This document shows positions 52,914-61,218 of a stretch of 64,000 nucleotides of DNA, piece by piece. The DNA is taken from contig CAZBRS010000015.1 in assembly GCA_964494475.1 (NCBI GenBank), positions 1 through 64,000 of the forward strand, read 5' to 3'. The notes under the pieces were generated by a model. That model saw only the letters and a list, made by a program, of their open reading frames with translations, did not search any database and was not told where the DNA came from. This stretch comes from CAZBRS01 sp964494475 (GTDB lineage Bacteria > Myxococcota_A > UBA9042 > CAZBRS01). Made by a program: the position numbers and the translations under genes. How positions within the stretch are numbered: the first letter of the stretch is position 1; each line of letters begins with the position of its first letter.

Positions 52914-54764
52914 GTGGAGCGATCGGTCAATCCGGGCGATTCGTCGCGTCTCGATCTCGCGCGCGTCGGTGAGGGCGACGAGCAGTACCTCTCCGATGGC
53001 GACAAGCAGCGCCTGCAGCACGCCCGCACCGTGTTCGGCCTGTTCGCGAAGGCCGTCAAGGCCATCCGGCTCTACGGGGGCAAGGGCCCGCACGTCGATC
53101 GCTTCCGCGACGATCTGTACCGCGATCTGCAGCAGTACCTGATGGCCGAGGGTGAGCTGCGGGTCGACGTGGCGCCCGACGCGTTCCTGATGCACGGGCA
53201 GGCCGTGTTGAGCGTCCCGGCCGACGAGGGCGACGATCTGATCTACGAGCTCTTTCGCGAGGGGATGCGCGAGCTCGCGTTCCTGCCCGGCCTCGGCCCC
53301 GACGAGCTCGCCGTGTTCCTCTCCCTGCTGGTCCTCGACGGCGCGGCCGAGGAGCGGCGTCTCGACGACGATCGCGTCACCCTGATCTGGGAGGCCGGGC
53401 TCGAGCACGTGACGGTCCAGATCGCCGATCTCCTGACGAACGGCGCGTACTTTCAACGCAACCCCGAGTATCGGCAGCACTTCGCGGAGCGCCTGCTGCG
53501 CCTGGTGCAGCGCGCCGCGCCAACGCTCCGGCCCAGCGGCCCCCTGACCCGCCCCGAGCGCCGGGCCGCCCCTGACCAGCCCGCCGAGGCCGAGGTCGAC
53601 GCGCTGCTCGAGGGCTTCCCGGGCTTCGTGCTGCGCGACGCGCTGGCGCCGTTCGAAGCGCTCGAGGAGGCTCGCGGCCTCGCGCCCCTCTTCGACGACG
53701 ACGCGCGCCGGCAGCCCCTCCGGTTCCTCGAGGCGCTCTGCGACGCGACGGCCACGACGTCGACGCCCGACGAGCGCTCCTTCGCGGTGGAGCACGCCGT
53801 GCGCCTGCTCGAAGACGCCCTGGCCGCCGGCGATCTCGATCTGCTCGACGCCGCCGTCACGGCCCTGCGCAGCCATACGCAGGTGCGCGACGCCACCCGC
53901 GCGAGCCGCCAGGCGTTCGTGGGCGAGGTGCTCGCGCCCCTGGCCCGCTACCACCGCCTGATTCTGCTCCGGCCGGTGATCGCCGAGGGGCGCCCCGAGA
54001 ACCTCGAGAAGCTGATGGGCTTCTTCGACCTCCTGCCGCGCTCCGAGCTCGACGGCCTCGTGAGCTTCCTCTCCAAGCTCGGCGACGGCCCCGCCGTGAA
54101 GCCCCTGCGCGAGCTGCTCGAGCGTCGCGGTGCCGACCTGACCCCGTACCACGTGGCGCGGCTGAAGAGCGAGAACGTGCTGGTGGTGCTCGAGTCGTTG
54201 CGCACGCTATCGGCCTCCGGGGGCGCCAGGGTCGACGAGGCCGTGCGCGGGCTGCTCGACAACCGCAACCCGTCGGTGAGGCGCCAGGCGCTCCTGTCGC
54301 TGAAGGGCCGCTGGAGCACGCAGATCTTCACCGACGCGCTGCGCTTCCTGCAATCCGACGAGGTGGGGATGCGGCTGGCCGCGCTCGAGGTGATCGCGGC
54401 CGGACACGATCCCGAGATGCACGAGCCGCTCTGTACGGTCGCCGAGCGTCCCGAGTTCGCGCGGCGCGACCCCGACGAGCGCGGGCAGCACCTGTCGGCC
54501 CTGCTGGCCTGCGATCGGGCTGGCGCCGTGGCGTGGCTGCAGGCGCGCCTGCTGCGACGCAACCTCTTCGCGCGCCGCCAGCAGCAGGCCCTGGTCGAGG
54601 CCGCCGTGCCGGCGTTGCTCGAGCACGACGGGCCCGACACGCGCCAGCTCCTGGCCGAGTGGCTCTGCGGCGAGCCGCCGGGCAGCGCCCTTCGGCAGCA
54701 GGTCGAGCCCGTGCTCGCGGCGCGGCTGGCGGCCGAAGAAGAAGCCCGGCTGGGGACGCCATGA
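52914..54764 (+). CDS. HEAT-repeat-like protein (616 aa)
   Basis: An N-terminal module (about 20-140) with FGLFAKAVKAIRLYGGKG and DAFLMHGQAVLSVP is shared with the next gene. The rest is helical with HEAT-like repeats (DPVRRQALLSLKGRWSTQIF-type segments, LGDGPAVKPLRELLERRG, EVGMRLAALEVIAAGHDP). No membrane segment is seen. GTG 52914 is chosen because the promoter places the transcript start at about 52892. An in-frame TTG at 52857 coincides with the -35 box. The stop overlaps the next ATG. Probably a signalling or scaffold partner of the downstream protein. Confidence 0.75.
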   Translation: MERSVNPGDSSRLDLARVGEGDEQYLSDGDKQRLQHARTVFGLFAKAVKAIRLYGGKGPHVDRFRDDLYRDLQQYLMAEGELRVDVAPDAFLMHGQAVLSVPADEGDDLIYELFREGMRELAFLPGLGPDELAVFLSLLVLDGAAEERRLDDDRVTLIWEAGLEHVTVQIADLLTNGAYFQRNPEYRQHFAERLLRLVQRAAPTLRPSGPLTRPERRAAPDQPAEAEVDALLEGFPGFVLRDALAPFEALEEARGLAPLFDDDARRQPLRFLEALCDATATTSTPDERSFAVEHAVRLLEDALAAGDLDLLDAAVTALRSHTQVRDATRASRQAFVGEVLAPLARYHRLILLRPVIAEGRPENLEKLMGFFDLLPRSELDGLVSFLSKLGDGPAVKPLRELLERRGADLTPYHVARLKSENVLVVLESLRTLSASGGARVDEAVRGLLDNRNPSVRRQALLSLKGRWSTQIFTDALRFLQSDEVGMRLAALEVIAAGHDPEMHEPLCTVAERPEFARRDPDERGQHLSALLACDRAGAVAWLQARLLRRNLFARRQQQALVEAAVPALLEHDGPDTRQLLAEWLCGEPPGSALRQQVEPVLAARLAAEEEARLGTP

Positions 54765-56242
54765 ACGAACCGCGCGAGCCCCAGGCAACCCCCGGCTCGG
54801 GCCGCGCCGAGGCGCTCCCCCCGGCGAACCGCGCGAGCGAGTCCGACCAGGTGGCCTCCCGCCTCGTGAGCGGCCTGTACGCGCTCGATAAGGCGCTGCG
54901 CGTCTACGAGCTCAACAACCGCGCGGTCCTCGGGCTCCTCGACGACCTGGTCGCTGCCATCCGCGCCGCGCCGGGCGGTGAGGGCCGCGGGCCCTCCATC
55001 GAACTGCAGGACGAGCACGTCCTCTTGAACGGCGCGCCCGCCCGCCTGGGCTACAAGGTGTGGCTGCGAGCCCGCGACCTGGCGACCTCGCTCCGTCGGC
55101 GCGGGATTCGCGGCCTGGTCCTGCCCCCCGAGCCCACGCGCCAGAAGCTGCAGCTCCTGTTCGCCCGCCTGCAGAAGATCAAGCTGGCCTCGGCGCCCGA
55201 AGCCGGGCTGCTCCTGGACCAGATTCGCCTCGAGACCGGGGCCTCCGTGCTCTCGGCGCCGCCCCTGGCGCCGACCGAGCACCTGCGGGAGCGCGACCGC
55301 TACGTCGTGCGGCTGTACGCCGCCCTCACCGTCCTCGTACGCGACGCCCTCGAGGCCGCGCGCGCGGGCCGTCGTGTCACGCTCGTGCCCCTGAAGCGCG
55401 TCCTCCAGGCGTTGTCCGACGAGCTCGAGCACCGCGAGGCGTTGCTGTTGGCGCTCATGGACGTGCCGGGTTATCGCGGTCACCAGGAGACGCACCTCGC
55501 CAACGTGACGCTGCTGGCGCTGGCGGTCGGCAGGCGGCTGCGCCTCGGGCCCGAGCGCCTGATGCAGCTGGCGCTCGCGGCGGTCTTCCACGACCTGCCG
55601 CGGGCGCTCGTGCCCCACGACCTGCAGGCGCGCCTCGAGCGCGACGAGCCGCTGTCCGAGTCCGAGCAGCGCGCGGTCGAGGCCGCACCCGGGCGTGCGA
55701 TCCGGTTCCTGCTGCAGGGCCCGGGCGCGTCGACGTCCCACTCCCTGGCGCCGGTCGTCACGCTGGCCGAGTCCGGCGACGAGTTCGTCCGGCCCCCGAG
55801 CTATCGAAGCGGCGTGGGTCCGAGCGCTCTGTCGCGCCTGCTGGCCGTGGTGAACGCGTACGAGCTGCTCGTCCGCCCCGTGGGAGCCTGGGACCCCCTC
55901 CTGCCGGCCGAGGCCATGCGCTGGCTGCTGGTCGAGCACGCCGATCGCTTCGATGCCGAGCTCCTTCAGGCCTTCGGCCGCGTGCTGGGGCTCTTCCCGA
56001 CCGGCAGCCTGGTCGAGCTCTCGACCGGCGAGATCGCGGTGGTCGTCGGGCAACACGGCGAGGAGGGCTGCGCGGGCGCTCCGGTGGTCGAGCTGCTCAC
56101 GGCCGCCGACGGCGAGCCCGTGGTGCCCGAGCGCGTCGATCTGGCCTCTGACGGCCGCGCCATTCGAGCCCCCCTCGAGCCCGGCGCCTTCGGCTTCGAC
56201 GGGCTGCAGCACTTCCTTCGCCCGGCAGGGATTTCTCTTTGA
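54761..56242 (+). CDS. HD-GYP-like protein, GYP motif degenerate (493 aa)
   Basis: The same N-terminal module as in the preceding protein (LYALDKALRVYELNNRAVLG, EDEHVLLNGAP-like) is followed by an HD-type helical domain: GHQETHLANVTLLALAVG, AAVFHDLPRALVP, and SRLLAVVNAYELLVRP. The HHExxDGSGYP motif of true HD-GYP phosphodiesterases is not recognisable, so c-di-GMP cleavage is doubtful. It may sense or bind a nucleotide instead. It overlaps the upstream gene by ATGA. Confidence 0.75.
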   Translation: MNEPREPQATPGSGRAEALPPANRASESDQVASRLVSGLYALDKALRVYELNNRAVLGLLDDLVAAIRAAPGGEGRGPSIELQDEHVLLNGAPARLGYKVWLRARDLATSLRRRGIRGLVLPPEPTRQKLQLLFARLQKIKLASAPEAGLLLDQIRLETGASVLSAPPLAPTEHLRERDRYVVRLYAALTVLVRDALEAARAGRRVTLVPLKRVLQALSDELEHREALLLALMDVPGYRGHQETHLANVTLLALAVGRRLRLGPERLMQLALAAVFHDLPRALVPHDLQARLERDEPLSESEQRAVEAAPGRAIRFLLQGPGASTSHSLAPVVTLAESGDEFVRPPSYRSGVGPSALSRLLAVVNAYELLVRPVGAWDPLLPAEAMRWLLVEHADRFDAELLQAFGRVLGLFPTGSLVELSTGEIAVVVGQHGEEGCAGAPVVELLTAADGEPVVPERVDLASDGRAIRAPLEPGAFGFDGLQHFLRPAGISL

Positions 56243-56268
56243 CACGGTGCGTGACGCGTCGATATGAT
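56239..56268 (+). promoter_or_regulatory. Predicted promoter of the acyl-CoA dehydrogenase gene
   Basis: TTGACA (56239-56244), 18-bp spacer, TATGAT (56263-56268). This is very close to consensus, and fits strong expression. Confidence 0.65.
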
Positions 56269-56318
56269 GCACTGCGTAATCGAGGCGCCAGCGCCTATCA
56301 CTTGAGGGGAGGGGACGG

Positions 56319-58184
56319 ATGAACGCGACCGAGTACACCGCGAATCTTCGTGACGCCCGCTTCGTCCTGTTCGAGCAGCTGAAGGTCCAGGACCTGTGCA
56401 AGCTGCCCAAGTACCAGGACTTCGACCAGGACACCTTCGACGCCATGCTGGTCGAGGCCGTCAAGCTGGCCGAAAAGACCATGAACCCTTTGAACAAGCC
56501 CGGCGACCGCGAAGGCGCGCACTGGGACCCCGAGACCAAGAAGGTCACGACCCCCAAGGGCATGAAGGACGTCTGGAAGAAGTTCACCGAGGGCGGCTTC
56601 CAGGCGGCCGGCGGCGATCCCATCTACGGCGGCATGGGGCTCCCGCCCGTGCTCATCACCGCCTTCAACGAGTTCTTCGCGGGCGGCAACATCTCGGCGT
56701 CGCTCTACCCGCTGCTCATCGCCGGCGCTTCGGCCGTCATCGAGCGCTACTGCACCGACGAGATCAAGCAGACCTGGCTGCCCAACATGTACGCCGGGCT
56801 CTGGGGCGCCACCATGCTGCTGACCGAGCCGGGCGCCGGCTCCGACGTGGGCAACTCGAAGACCAAGGCCGTGAAGCAGGCTGACGGCACCTACAAGCTC
56901 GTCGGCGACAAGATCTTCATCACCGGCGGCGATCACGATCTGGCCGTGAACATCGTGCACCTGGTGCTGGCGCGCGTCGAAGGCGCCCCCAAGGGCACGA
57001 AGGGCCTGTCGCTCTTCCTGGTGCCGAAGTTCCGCCTGAAGGCCGATGGCTCGCTGGGCCAGTTCAACGACATCACGTGCACGGGCATCGAGCACAAGAT
57101 GGGCATCAAGGCCTCGGCCACCTGCTCGCTGAGCATCGGCGACAACAACGACTGCCAGGGCTGGATCATCGGCAGCGAGGGCCAGGGCATGCCCATCATG
57201 TTCAACATGATGAACCTCGCCCGCATCGAGACCGGCATGGGCGCCATCGGCCTGGCCCAAGGCGCGTACAACAACGCCCTGTCCTACGCCCGCGAGCGCC
57301 TGCAGGGCTCGAGCCTGAAGGAGTTCAAGAACCCCGACGCGCCGCGCGTGCCCATCATCGAGCACCCCGACATCCGTCGCATGCTGCTGCACATGAAGTC
57401 GCAGATCGACGCCTGCCGCTACATCCTGTTCAAGACGGGCCTGTACGAGACCCTGGGCCACTTCGCGACCGACGACGAGGTCAAGGAGAAGAACAAGGAC
57501 TTCCTCGAGCTGCTCACCCCGATCTGCAAGGCCTACTGCTCGGATCGCGGCTTCGAGAGCTGCTCGACCAGCATGCAGGTCTTCGGCGGCTACGGCTACA
57601 CCCAGGAATACCCGGTCGAGCAGTACACGCGCGACGCGCGCATCCTGCCGATCTACGAAGGCGCGAACGGCATCCAGGCCATGGACCTCCTCGGCCGCAA
57701 GCTGGGCATGAAGGGCGGCATGGTCCTCATGAACTACATGGAAGAGCTGGCCAAGGATCTCGACGCCGCCAAGGCCATCCCCGGCTTCGCCGACGTGGCC
57801 GAGGCCTACGAGAAGGCCAAGGACGAGTTCGTGAACGTGGCCATGAACCTGTCGGCCATGGCCATGGCGGGCGAGTTCGTGGTGGCCCTGAAGTCGGCGT
57901 GCGAGTTCCTGAAGCTCATGGGTCACGTGGTCGGCATGAGCGGGCTCATCGAGCAGTCGATCCTGGCCAACGCCTGGCTGCAGGCCCGGTACGCCAAGGA
58001 AGGCATCGCGGCCGACGACAAGAAGGCCCAGCGCGCGTTCTACGGCTCGAACGAAGAGGCCAAGTTCTACGCCAGCAAGCTGGCCGAGGCCCGCTTCTTC
58101 GCCATGAGCATCCTGCCCGAGGTCTTCGCGCTCTCCAGCTCGATCCTCGCGAAGGACAAGTCCTGCATGGAGCCGGTGTTGTAG
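56319..58184 (+). CDS. Acyl-CoA dehydrogenase, long form with C-terminal domain (621 aa)
   Basis: It oxidises acyl-CoA to enoyl-CoA using FAD. Family motifs are TEPGAGSDVGNSKTKA, KIFITGGDHDLAVNIVH and EQYTRDARILPIYEGANGIQ, which contains the region of the catalytic base. The length and the C-terminal helical part beyond residue 460 match the 580-620-residue class (FadE5/DmdC-like), not the short mitochondrial-type enzymes. Substrate length is unknown. A strong ribosome-binding site (GAGGGGAGGGG) and near-consensus promoter suggest high expression. Confidence 0.93.
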   Translation: MNATEYTANLRDARFVLFEQLKVQDLCKLPKYQDFDQDTFDAMLVEAVKLAEKTMNPLNKPGDREGAHWDPETKKVTTPKGMKDVWKKFTEGGFQAAGGDPIYGGMGLPPVLITAFNEFFAGGNISASLYPLLIAGASAVIERYCTDEIKQTWLPNMYAGLWGATMLLTEPGAGSDVGNSKTKAVKQADGTYKLVGDKIFITGGDHDLAVNIVHLVLARVEGAPKGTKGLSLFLVPKFRLKADGSLGQFNDITCTGIEHKMGIKASATCSLSIGDNNDCQGWIIGSEGQGMPIMFNMMNLARIETGMGAIGLAQGAYNNALSYARERLQGSSLKEFKNPDAPRVPIIEHPDIRRMLLHMKSQIDACRYILFKTGLYETLGHFATDDEVKEKNKDFLELLTPICKAYCSDRGFESCSTSMQVFGGYGYTQEYPVEQYTRDARILPIYEGANGIQAMDLLGRKLGMKGGMVLMNYMEELAKDLDAAKAIPGFADVAEAYEKAKDEFVNVAMNLSAMAMAGEFVVALKSACEFLKLMGHVVGMSGLIEQSILANAWLQARYAKEGIAADDKKAQRAFYGSNEEAKFYASKLAEARFFAMSILPEVFALSSSILAKDKSCMEPVL

Positions 58185-58190
58185 CCGCCT

Positions 58191-58205
58191 GCCCCGATTC
58201 GGGGC
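58191..58205. terminator. GC-rich inverted repeat after acyl-CoA dehydrogenase gene
   Basis: GCCCCGA, T, TCGGGGC lies 6 bp after the stop codon. A short T-rich patch (58211-58217) follows. It could be a weak terminator. Confidence 0.4.
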
Positions 58206-58307
58206 GACGGTTCGTTTTCGCCTCTTCCATCCGAAGCTTCCTCGGTCATTCGTCGTGCGTCGTCGTCCGTTGTCGACGGCATGACCGGCAGGCGTCTACA
58301 ACGTCTT

Positions 58308-58328
58308 GTCTGGGGGAGACCCCCAGAC
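58308..58328. repeat. Hairpin-forming repeat (9-bp stem)
   Basis: GTCTGGGGG, AGA, CCCCCAGAC followed by C-rich sequence. Such G/C hairpins are often dispersed in high-GC genomes. It lies in the 291-bp gap before the nuclease-like gene. Confidence 0.6.
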
Positions 58329-58365
58329 CCCCCATTGGCGGCACCCGCTCGTGCTCCGCGTCGCG

Positions 58366-58415
58366 GGTGCCACGCCGTGCTTCGGCCCGCTGAGGTGCCA
58401 CGCCGTGCTTCGGCC
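58366..58415 (+). repeat. Two 22-bp direct repeats upstream of nuclease-like gene
   Basis: GGTGCCACGCCGTGCTTCGG plus CC occurs at 58366-58387 and again at 58394-58415, spaced 28 bp start to start. It may be a leftover of a duplication, or binding sites. Base use differs from the coding sequence nearby. Confidence 0.7.
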
Positions 58416-58475
58416 AGCGGCGTTGCCTCCCGACCCCGAAACGTGGTACATGGGGGCCCTCTCCTCGAGGTGCCC

Positions 58476-60344
58476 ATGCCCGTCAAGACGCCCGCCCCCG
58501 TGAGCGCCGCTCCCGCCCGTGACGAGCTGTACAATCGCCTGCTGCACCACCAGATCGCGTGGAAGGAGCACACCGCCGGCGTGGGCGAGCAGGGTGCCAC
58601 GCCCGAGGCCGCCGGGCGCTGGTACTTTCCGGCGCGGCGCTGGGCCGAGAACCTCTTGCCTCACTTTCGCGGCCACGTGCTCGCCCACCTCGAGGCGCTG
58701 GCCATCCCCCGGCACGCGCAGGTGCAGCACGTGCTGTCGAGCCAGGTCTTCGCCCTGAACCTGGCCGCGCCGTTCTTCGCCCACCCCGACAAGCTGTCGG
58801 CGTTCCTCTGCGACGACGACGACGAGCGGGTGGTGCGCGTCGAGGCCGAGGTGGCGGGCGTGAACAACCCCTTCCACGAGCCGGGCACGCGGGGCGACAA
58901 GCGCACCAGCGCCGATCTCGGCGTGTGGATCGAGAGCCCGCGCGGCACCGAGCTCGTGCTGCTCGAGGTCAAGCTCACCGAAGGGGGCTTCGGGCGCTGC
59001 TCGAAGGGCGCCAAGGCGGGCGGCGTGTGCGACAGCGGCGGCCGGCAGCTGGTGCAGGGCGGGGGAGGGGGCTGCCCGCTCACGAAGCCGCCGTACGAGC
59101 GCACCTACTGGCGCTTGCTGACCGAGCTGGCGCCCCTGCGGTTGAACCTGTTGCAGGAGCCCGGCCCCTGCCCCTTCCGCGACCACGGCTACCAACTGAT
59201 GCGCACGCAGTTGCTGGCGGCGGCGCTGGCGGCTGACCCGGCCGAGGGGTTGGTCGACGCGCGCTTCGGGGTGCTGGTCCACGACGGCAACCTCTCGGTG
59301 CGCAAGGCCCTCGAGGCGTGGGTGCCGGGCGGTCGCGCCCTCCCGTGGCGCGACGTGGTGCGGCGGCCTCAGCATTTCGAGGTCTTGGGCGCGCTCGGTT
59401 GGGTCAGGTTCTTCGTCGACGATCCCGAGCTCGGTGACTGGGCCCGGGCCATGCTGGCGCGCTACTTCCCGCCCCCCGCCATGCCCCAGGGTCTGGCGCC
59501 GCTGGGCCGCGTGCGCCGGCCTCCCGCGGCCGAGGCGGCTCCGGCTGCCCTCGCGGCGTCCCTCCCCTCCGCGGCGCGGGTCCGCTTCGCCCCGCCCGCT
59601 CCGCCGGCGCGGCCCGCGGCCGTGCGGGCCGGGCACCGCGACGCCGTGCGCTGGATGGGCAGCCCTGCTTTCTTCGACCTGAAGGCGCTGCACGACCGCG
59701 TGCTGGGGCCGGCCAGCCTGCACTACCGGCCCACCGAGGCCGGGGTCGTGCTCGTCTCGCTCGACCCCGACGCGCCCTGCTCCGTGGGCTTTCGAACCAC
59801 CGACGACGACGACGACCACGAGCTCGGGCCGACCACGGTCGTCCCCGATGCCGACGCGTTGGCGGCCCGGCAGGTGGCTCACCGGGCGTGGCTCGGGGGC
59901 CTCGTGCGCAGCTCGAAGGAGGAGCGCTCCGTGGCCGCGTGGGTGCGCCGGGCCCTCTCCGACCGCCTGCGCGCGCCCGGCCTCGCGCCCGCGTGGCGCT
60001 TCGTCGCCAGCGAGTGGCGCGTGGTCGACGAGCGGGGCGCGGCCCAGAAGCTCGACCTCGTGCTGGTGAACACCGAGACGGGCGACATCGGCCTGGTCGA
60101 GGCCAAGGAGAGCCCGAACCGGCGCGCCGAGGCGGTGGAGCAGATCGAGGACTACGGGCGCCTGTGGCGGCGAGACGAGGCCGAACTCACCCCCTTCTTC
60201 GCCGACCTGATCCGCGCGCTCTGGTCGCTCTACGGCGTCGACGACGCGGCGTGCCCGACGCTGTCCGACGCCGCGCCCGAGCTCTTCGTGGCCTGGCCCG
60301 ACGCGAAGCTGGGGCTGAAGGTGGTGGCGGCCGACGAGCTCTGA
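58476..60344 (+). CDS. Protein with two PD-(D/E)XK nuclease-like domains (622 aa)
   Basis: The N-terminal part has a helical region, then a nuclease-like core (about 145-200) with TSADLGVWIES, VLLEVKLTE and a conserved Gly/Cys-rich loop, GRCSKGAKAGGVCDSGGRQ. The C-terminal part (about 520-560) has a second core, KLDLVLVNTETGDIGLVEAK, followed by an EQIEDYGRLWRRD helix. Both fit the D-(x)n-ExK signature. The first resembles PGN_0703-type restriction-endonuclease-like proteins. No methyltransferase gene is adjacent. ATG 58476 has GAGG 5 bp upstream. Likely a nucleic acid-acting defence or repair protein, but unproven. Confidence 0.7.
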   Translation: MPVKTPAPVSAAPARDELYNRLLHHQIAWKEHTAGVGEQGATPEAAGRWYFPARRWAENLLPHFRGHVLAHLEALAIPRHAQVQHVLSSQVFALNLAAPFFAHPDKLSAFLCDDDDERVVRVEAEVAGVNNPFHEPGTRGDKRTSADLGVWIESPRGTELVLLEVKLTEGGFGRCSKGAKAGGVCDSGGRQLVQGGGGGCPLTKPPYERTYWRLLTELAPLRLNLLQEPGPCPFRDHGYQLMRTQLLAAALAADPAEGLVDARFGVLVHDGNLSVRKALEAWVPGGRALPWRDVVRRPQHFEVLGALGWVRFFVDDPELGDWARAMLARYFPPPAMPQGLAPLGRVRRPPAAEAAPAALAASLPSAARVRFAPPAPPARPAAVRAGHRDAVRWMGSPAFFDLKALHDRVLGPASLHYRPTEAGVVLVSLDPDAPCSVGFRTTDDDDDHELGPTTVVPDADALAARQVAHRAWLGGLVRSSKEERSVAAWVRRALSDRLRAPGLAPAWRFVASEWRVVDERGAAQKLDLVLVNTETGDIGLVEAKESPNRRAEAVEQIEDYGRLWRRDEAELTPFFADLIRALWSLYGVDDAACPTLSDAAPELFVAWPDAKLGLKVVAADEL

Positions 60345-60359
60345 GGGTCCTGAGGGTCG

Positions 60360-61124
60360 TTACCGATGCCCCTTCCAGAACCCGTCGCTGAAGCTCTTCC
60401 CGTCGGCGCTCATGACCACCGTACCGCGTGAGCCCTCCCCGTCCTGCTTGTACTCCATCCAGTGAAGGTTGTTGCCCACCGCGATGGCCAGCAGCACCAC
60501 CTCCTGGTCCTCGGTGGTCACCCAGGTGGTCTTGCCGGGGCTGGAGTACGAGTTGAAGCTGCCCGCCTTGGTGTACGAGCCCACGTAGTAGGTGCCCGAC
60601 TTCTTCCAGGTGAGGGGCCCCGAGCCCTGGTCTATCTCCCACGTGCCTTCCCAATTGGCGTCGGGCTCGCCCGTCGGCGCGGGGATGGGGTCGAGGCGGT
60701 CGAGGTTGATGTTGGACTCCTTCTCGTCGTCCCAGCCCCACGAGGCCGAGATGTGGTCGGGGTCGTCGCGCATCACGAAGAACGCCTTTCCGCCGCGCTC
60801 CTCGTTGCCGCACTTCAACTCCTGCCACGTCACGTGGGCGGCGTTCCCTTCGAAGGTGCCCTGCATCTGACCGAGGACCCAGCAGTATTCCGTGTTGTAG
60901 TCGTCGGTGCTCTCGGAGTAGCCGTGCACCGCCAAGAAGCCCTTTTCGGTCGGTACGATGAGCACCTCGCCGAAATTCTGGGCACGCCAGAAGCCGGCCC
61001 ACTGCCACGTGGGCACCTTGCCGTCGGCCTTGAAGAAGCTGTCGGGATTCAACTGCAGGATCGAGACGCCGCAGCCTCCGAGTTGGAGCACCGCGAGCAG
61101 CACCAGGGCCAGTCGCCGGACCAT
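60360..61124 (-). CDS. Lipoprotein of unknown function (254 aa)
   Basis: The signal peptide ends in lipobox LGGC (Cys18). The mature part alternates beta-strand patterns with Trp-rich segments (TWQWAGFWRAQ, GNWEGTWEIDQGSGPLTWKK, NNLHWMEYKQDGEGSRG), like a lipocalin-like or beta-barrel ligand binder. GGGGGAG is upstream of the ATG. It converges with the nuclease-like gene 15 bp away. Confidence 0.8.
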   Translation of the reverse strand: MVRRLALVLLAVLQLGGCGVSILQLNPDSFFKADGKVPTWQWAGFWRAQNFGEVLIVPTEKGFLAVHGYSESTDDYNTEYCWVLGQMQGTFEGNAAHVTWQELKCGNEERGGKAFFVMRDDPDHISASWGWDDEKESNINLDRLDPIPAPTGEPDANWEGTWEIDQGSGPLTWKKSGTYYVGSYTKAGSFNSYSSPGKTTWVTTEDQEVVLLAIAVGNNLHWMEYKQDGEGSRGTVVMSADGKSFSDGFWKGHR

Positions 61125-61157
61125 GCTCTCCCCCCCAAAGGATTTCTTGTGGATCGG

Positions 61158-61186
61158 AGCGTATCGCGCTGCGTTCAGATTGTCCA
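61158..61186 (-). promoter_or_regulatory. Predicted promoter of lipoprotein gene
   Basis: Minus strand: TGGACA (61186-61181), 17-bp spacer, TACGCT (61163-61158), 34 bp before the ATG at 61124. Confidence 0.45.
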
Positions 61187-61218
61187 GCAGGTCGGGGCGG
61201 TCGAGAAAACGCGACGGC

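Noticed and set aside
58476..60344. Classic restriction-modification locus
   Set aside because: No methyltransferase or specificity gene lies on either side.
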